Positions 4,194 through 6,080 of a stretch of 6,080 bases of DNA are shown piece by piece. Position numbers and translations under genes: made by a program. Numbering within the stretch: the stretch's first letter is position 1; every line of letters begins with the position of its first letter. The stretch comes from Candidatus Bathyarchaeota archaeon. Its GTDB lineage: Archaea; Thermoproteota; Bathyarchaeia; 40CM-2-53-6. Location of the stretch: assembly GCA_005883695.1 (NCBI GenBank), contig VBBV01000092.1, positions 1-6,080 on the forward strand. Direction: 5' to 3'. Under the pieces are notes generated by a model. That model saw nothing but the letters and a program-made list of their open reading frames with translations, did not search any database and was not told the origin of the DNA.

Positions 4194-5396
4194 ATGAGCC
4201 AAGAGTCTGATTTGCAGAGAGCCTCGCTTCTAGATGCGTTGCGAGAAGAGCTTAGAGGATTGGACGAGCAGGACCTGTTGTGGCGTGTCAGGACTCTTCA
4301 AAGTCCATCCGCGCCGCACGCGAAAGTGGACGGCAAGAGCGTCATAGTTCTCTGCTCAAACAACTATCTTGGACTGGCGAACCATCCTAAGCTCAAGCAA
4401 GCGGCTATTGCTGCAACTAGAAAGTTTTGAGCTGGAAGCGGCTCAGTACGTGTCATCGCTGGGACCATGGATCTCCATGTTAGGCTGGAAAAGGAACTGG
4501 CGGCTTATAGGGGGACCGAGTCGTCGATCACTTTCCAGTCAGGCTACGCCACGAATCTCGGAACGATAACGTGCCTCGTCGACGAACGGGACCTAATCAT
4601 CAGCGATGAGTTGAACCATGGCAGCATCATCGACGGCTGTCGTCTGACGAAGGCTGAGAGACGGGTCTACAAGCACAAGGACATGGGCGATCTCGAGAAA
4701 CAGCTGCAGGGGACAGAACGGTTCCGCAGGGTCCTCATCATTACTGACGGAGTCTTCAGCATGGACGGAGACATTGCTCCATTGAAGGATATTGTCAAGC
4801 TAGCGCAGGACCACAATGCTGTGACCTATGTTGACGATGCTCACGGCGACGGCGTCCTGGGCGAGAACGGCCGAGGAATAACCAATCATTTCCACTTGGA
4901 AGGAAAGGTGGACGTTGACATGGGAACTTTCTCGAAAGCGTTCGGATGCGTAGGTGGATATGTTGTCGGATCGAAAGACCTCTGCACTTACCTTCAAAAC
5001 AGGGTGCGAAGCTATCTCCTATCCGGGTCCCACCCGCCCGCCATCGCAGGCGCGTGCATTGCTGCGCTTCAAATCGTTCAGAAACAACCTTCGTTGGTCA
5101 AGAAGCTCTGGGACAACACCCGCTACTTCAAGAAGGGACTCAAAGACATAGGCTTCGACACCGGGAACAGCGAGACCCCGATTACCCCGGTGATAGTTGG
5201 AGACGCAGGTAAAGCTCGCAAACTAGCTGACAATCTCTTCAAGCTCGGAATATTCGTTCTCCCAATCGTCTTTCCGATGGTGGCTCGGGACAAAGCTCGG
5301 GTCAGGACAATTGTGACCAGTGCCCACACAAGGAAGGATCTAGATGTGGCACTGGCAGCTTTTGAAAAAGCTGGCAAGCAACTAGCGCTAATCTAG
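4194..5396 (+). pseudogene. kbl: Glycine C-acetyltransferase (2-amino-3-ketobutyrate CoA ligase), interrupted by an in-frame TGA at codon 79
   Basis: The frame from ATG 4194 to TAG 5396 spans 401 codons, close to the 398-residue E. coli enzyme. It encodes a PLP-dependent alpha-oxoamine synthase that cleaves 2-amino-3-ketobutyrate with CoA into glycine and acetyl-CoA, completing the pathway begun by TDH. Visible family features are SNNYLGLANHP (55-64), GSGSVRVIAGTMDLH (81-95), ISDELNHGSIIDG (136-148), FSMDGDIAPL, YVDDAHGDG with D214 and H217 as cofactor contacts, and TFSKAFG with K248 as the Schiff-base lysine. Codon 79 (4428-4430) is TGA where the family has glycine. All sequence after it is in the same frame and well conserved. 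If the TGA is real, only a 78-residue stub results, or a restart at ATG 4467 that would lack the N-terminal substrate loop. GGA to TGA is a single substitution. The start lacks a strong Shine-Dalgarno and may be leaderless. Confidence 0.9.
4428..4430 (+). other. In-frame TGA replacing a conserved glycine codon in kbl
   Basis: Around the stop the frame reads TRKF, stop, AGSGSVRVIAG; the E. coli enzyme has SHGFGMASVRFICG, so the stop aligns with Gly73. The base pattern AAG TTT TGA GCT differs from a sense sequence by one base (GGA). The preceding TTT turns the site into a TTTT run, a context where a miscall is conceivable. Confidence 0.85.
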
Positions 5397-5424
5397 CGAC
5401 AAGAGTTCTTGCTCGGGGTCCGAG

Positions 5425-5946
5425 TTGGCAATCAAGAAAAAGAAACGAGCTAAAAAGCCTAGGAAACCAGCGTTCACTGTTCGCAAAGTCACCTTGAAAG
5501 ATCTTCCGATTCTGGTTCACCAGCGCAGGGCAATGTGGCGTGATCTCGGGGCGAGAGAACAGAGAGAGCTGGATAGAGCAGACAAGGTCTACGCGCAATG
5601 GGCGAGGTCGAGGATGAAGAGTGGGACTCTGATGGGCTGGGTGGCCGAGAACGGAGGTAAGGTCCTTGGTGGAGGATGCGTGTGGCTACAACCAGTTCAA
5701 CCGAGGCCAGGATACAATCTCATGATCCAGCCATACTTGCTGTCAATGTACACGGAGCCTCGCTCCAGAGGACTTGGCGTAGCGTCAGGTGTTGTAGAGA
5801 AAGCATTGGAGTGGTGCAGGAAGAACCGGTTTCTCCAGCTTCGCTTGCACGCTAGCGAGATGGGACGCAAGGTCTACCTCAAGCATGGCTTCGAGCGCAC
5901 TTGGGAAATGAGGCGCAGAATCAAGAAACTCAGAGAAGACAGCTAG
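5425..5946 (+). CDS. GNAT-family N-acetyltransferase with a lysine/arginine-rich N-terminal tail
   Basis: A 173-residue protein. Residues 1-15 form a strongly basic tail (MAIKKKKRAKKPRKP). The GNAT fold begins at FTVRKVTLKDLPIL. Within it are GWVAENGGKVLGGGCVW (beta strands 2-3), LLSMYTEPRSRGLGVASG with the acetyl-CoA pyrophosphate loop R-S-R-G-L-G-V-A at 113-120, and LHASEMGRKVYLKHGFERT, the usual C-terminal motif with Y151 as a possible general acid. It should acetylate an amine, but the substrate is unknown. The basic tail suggests contact with nucleic acid or the ribosome, which is inference. TTG at 5425 is the only usable start codon before residue 24; the GGGG 6-10 nt upstream is a weak ribosome binding site. 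The gene follows kbl by 28 nt on the same strand and may share its transcript. It is intact, with a TAG stop, and is not closely related to the other GNAT protein in the window. Confidence 0.85.
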   Translation: MAIKKKKRAKKPRKPAFTVRKVTLKDLPILVHQRRAMWRDLGAREQRELDRADKVYAQWARSRMKSGTLMGWVAENGGKVLGGGCVWLQPVQPRPGYNLMIQPYLLSMYTEPRSRGLGVASGVVEKALEWCRKNRFLQLRLHASEMGRKVYLKHGFERTWEMRRRIKKLREDS

Positions 5947-6029
5947 GGTCGCACTCAACGAAAGAAGCTTAGCTACCTATCTCAATCTATGACCTAATCT
6001 TGTCCCGTCTAGTTCCGAGGTGCTCTTGC

Positions 6030-6036
6030 GGAGGAG
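6030..6036 (+). promoter_or_regulatory. Strong Shine-Dalgarno site for a gene starting at 6042
   Basis: GGAGGAG lies 5 nt before GTG 6042-6044. It is the best match to the archaeal anti-Shine-Dalgarno in the window and the main reason for proposing a gene at the right edge. Confidence 0.55.
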
Positions 6037-6041
6037 AGCTA

Positions 6042-6080
6042 GTGATCGTGGGCGAGAATCGGAGCGCAGAAGGATGGCGG
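6042..6080 (+). CDS. Probable start of an unidentified gene, cut by the window edge
   Basis: A GTG behind GGAGGAG opens 13 codons, MIVGENRSAEGWR, to the end of the window. This is too short to assign a family. A second GTG at 6048 is an alternative start, 11 nt after the same Shine-Dalgarno. On the other strand a frame of about 33 codons ends in a TAG within this stretch and could be the tail of a convergent gene; I prefer the plus-strand reading because of the ribosome binding site. The 95 bp between the GNAT stop and this start are otherwise featureless apart from AT-rich patches. Confidence 0.4.
   Translation, partial: MIVGENRSAEGWR

Noticed and set aside
4428..4430. Selenocysteine insertion at the kbl TGA
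   Set aside because: The family has glycine, not cysteine, at this position, the site is not catalytic, and no SECIS-like element was evident.
4946..5212. Plus-strand open frames overlapping kbl
   Set aside because: They are alternate frames inside conserved kbl sequence, with arginine-rich translations.

Overview
The window comes from an archaeon. It encodes ribosomal protein S8e and the SRP19 subunit of the signal recognition particle, both absent from bacteria. It also carries a DUF4443-type winged-helix protein of the kind I know from Bathyarchaeota and Thaumarchaeota, and its gene starts sit behind TATA-like boxes with short leaders. A TACK archaeon, most plausibly a bathyarchaeial one, is my inference; the sequence alone does not prove it. 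Of eleven starts, about six are TTG, three GTG and two ATG. TAG is the usual stop.

Layout from left to right. Minus strand, 1-867: the first 54 codons of a CinA/MoaB-fold protein run off the left edge, and upstream of it in the same orientation lies the DUF4443 regulator-like gene. Plus strand, 956-1942: a GNAT acetyltransferase with a +1 frameshift near its N-terminus is followed by a WapI-immunity-like protein. Minus strand, 1943-2147: a tiny Cys4 zinc-ribbon protein, also frameshifted, whose stop codon abuts that of the convergent WapI-like gene. Plus strand, 2305-3044: S8e and SRP19 form a two-gene translation/targeting unit. Minus strand, 3052-4107: intact L-threonine 3-dehydrogenase (tdh). 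Plus strand, 4194-5946: 2-amino-3-ketobutyrate CoA ligase (kbl), interrupted in frame by one TGA, then a second GNAT protein with a lysine-rich N-terminus. A probable new plus-strand gene begins at 6042 and leaves the window.

The clearest functional unit is tdh with kbl. TDH oxidises threonine to 2-amino-3-ketobutyrate, and KBL splits that with CoA into glycine and acetyl-CoA. The two genes diverge from an 86-bp spacer that holds a 12-bp palindrome and could be a shared, co-regulated promoter.

The most notable feature is that three otherwise well-conserved genes carry single-base lesions within 3.5 kb: GNAT near 1003, zinc ribbon near 2054, kbl at 4428. Each lies beside a short homopolymer. 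Sequencing or assembly error is the simplest explanation. Real gene decay or recoding are the alternatives, and the kbl TGA, which replaces a conserved glycine, is the one most worth checking. I saw no tRNA, rRNA, CRISPR array, insertion sequence or phage gene.
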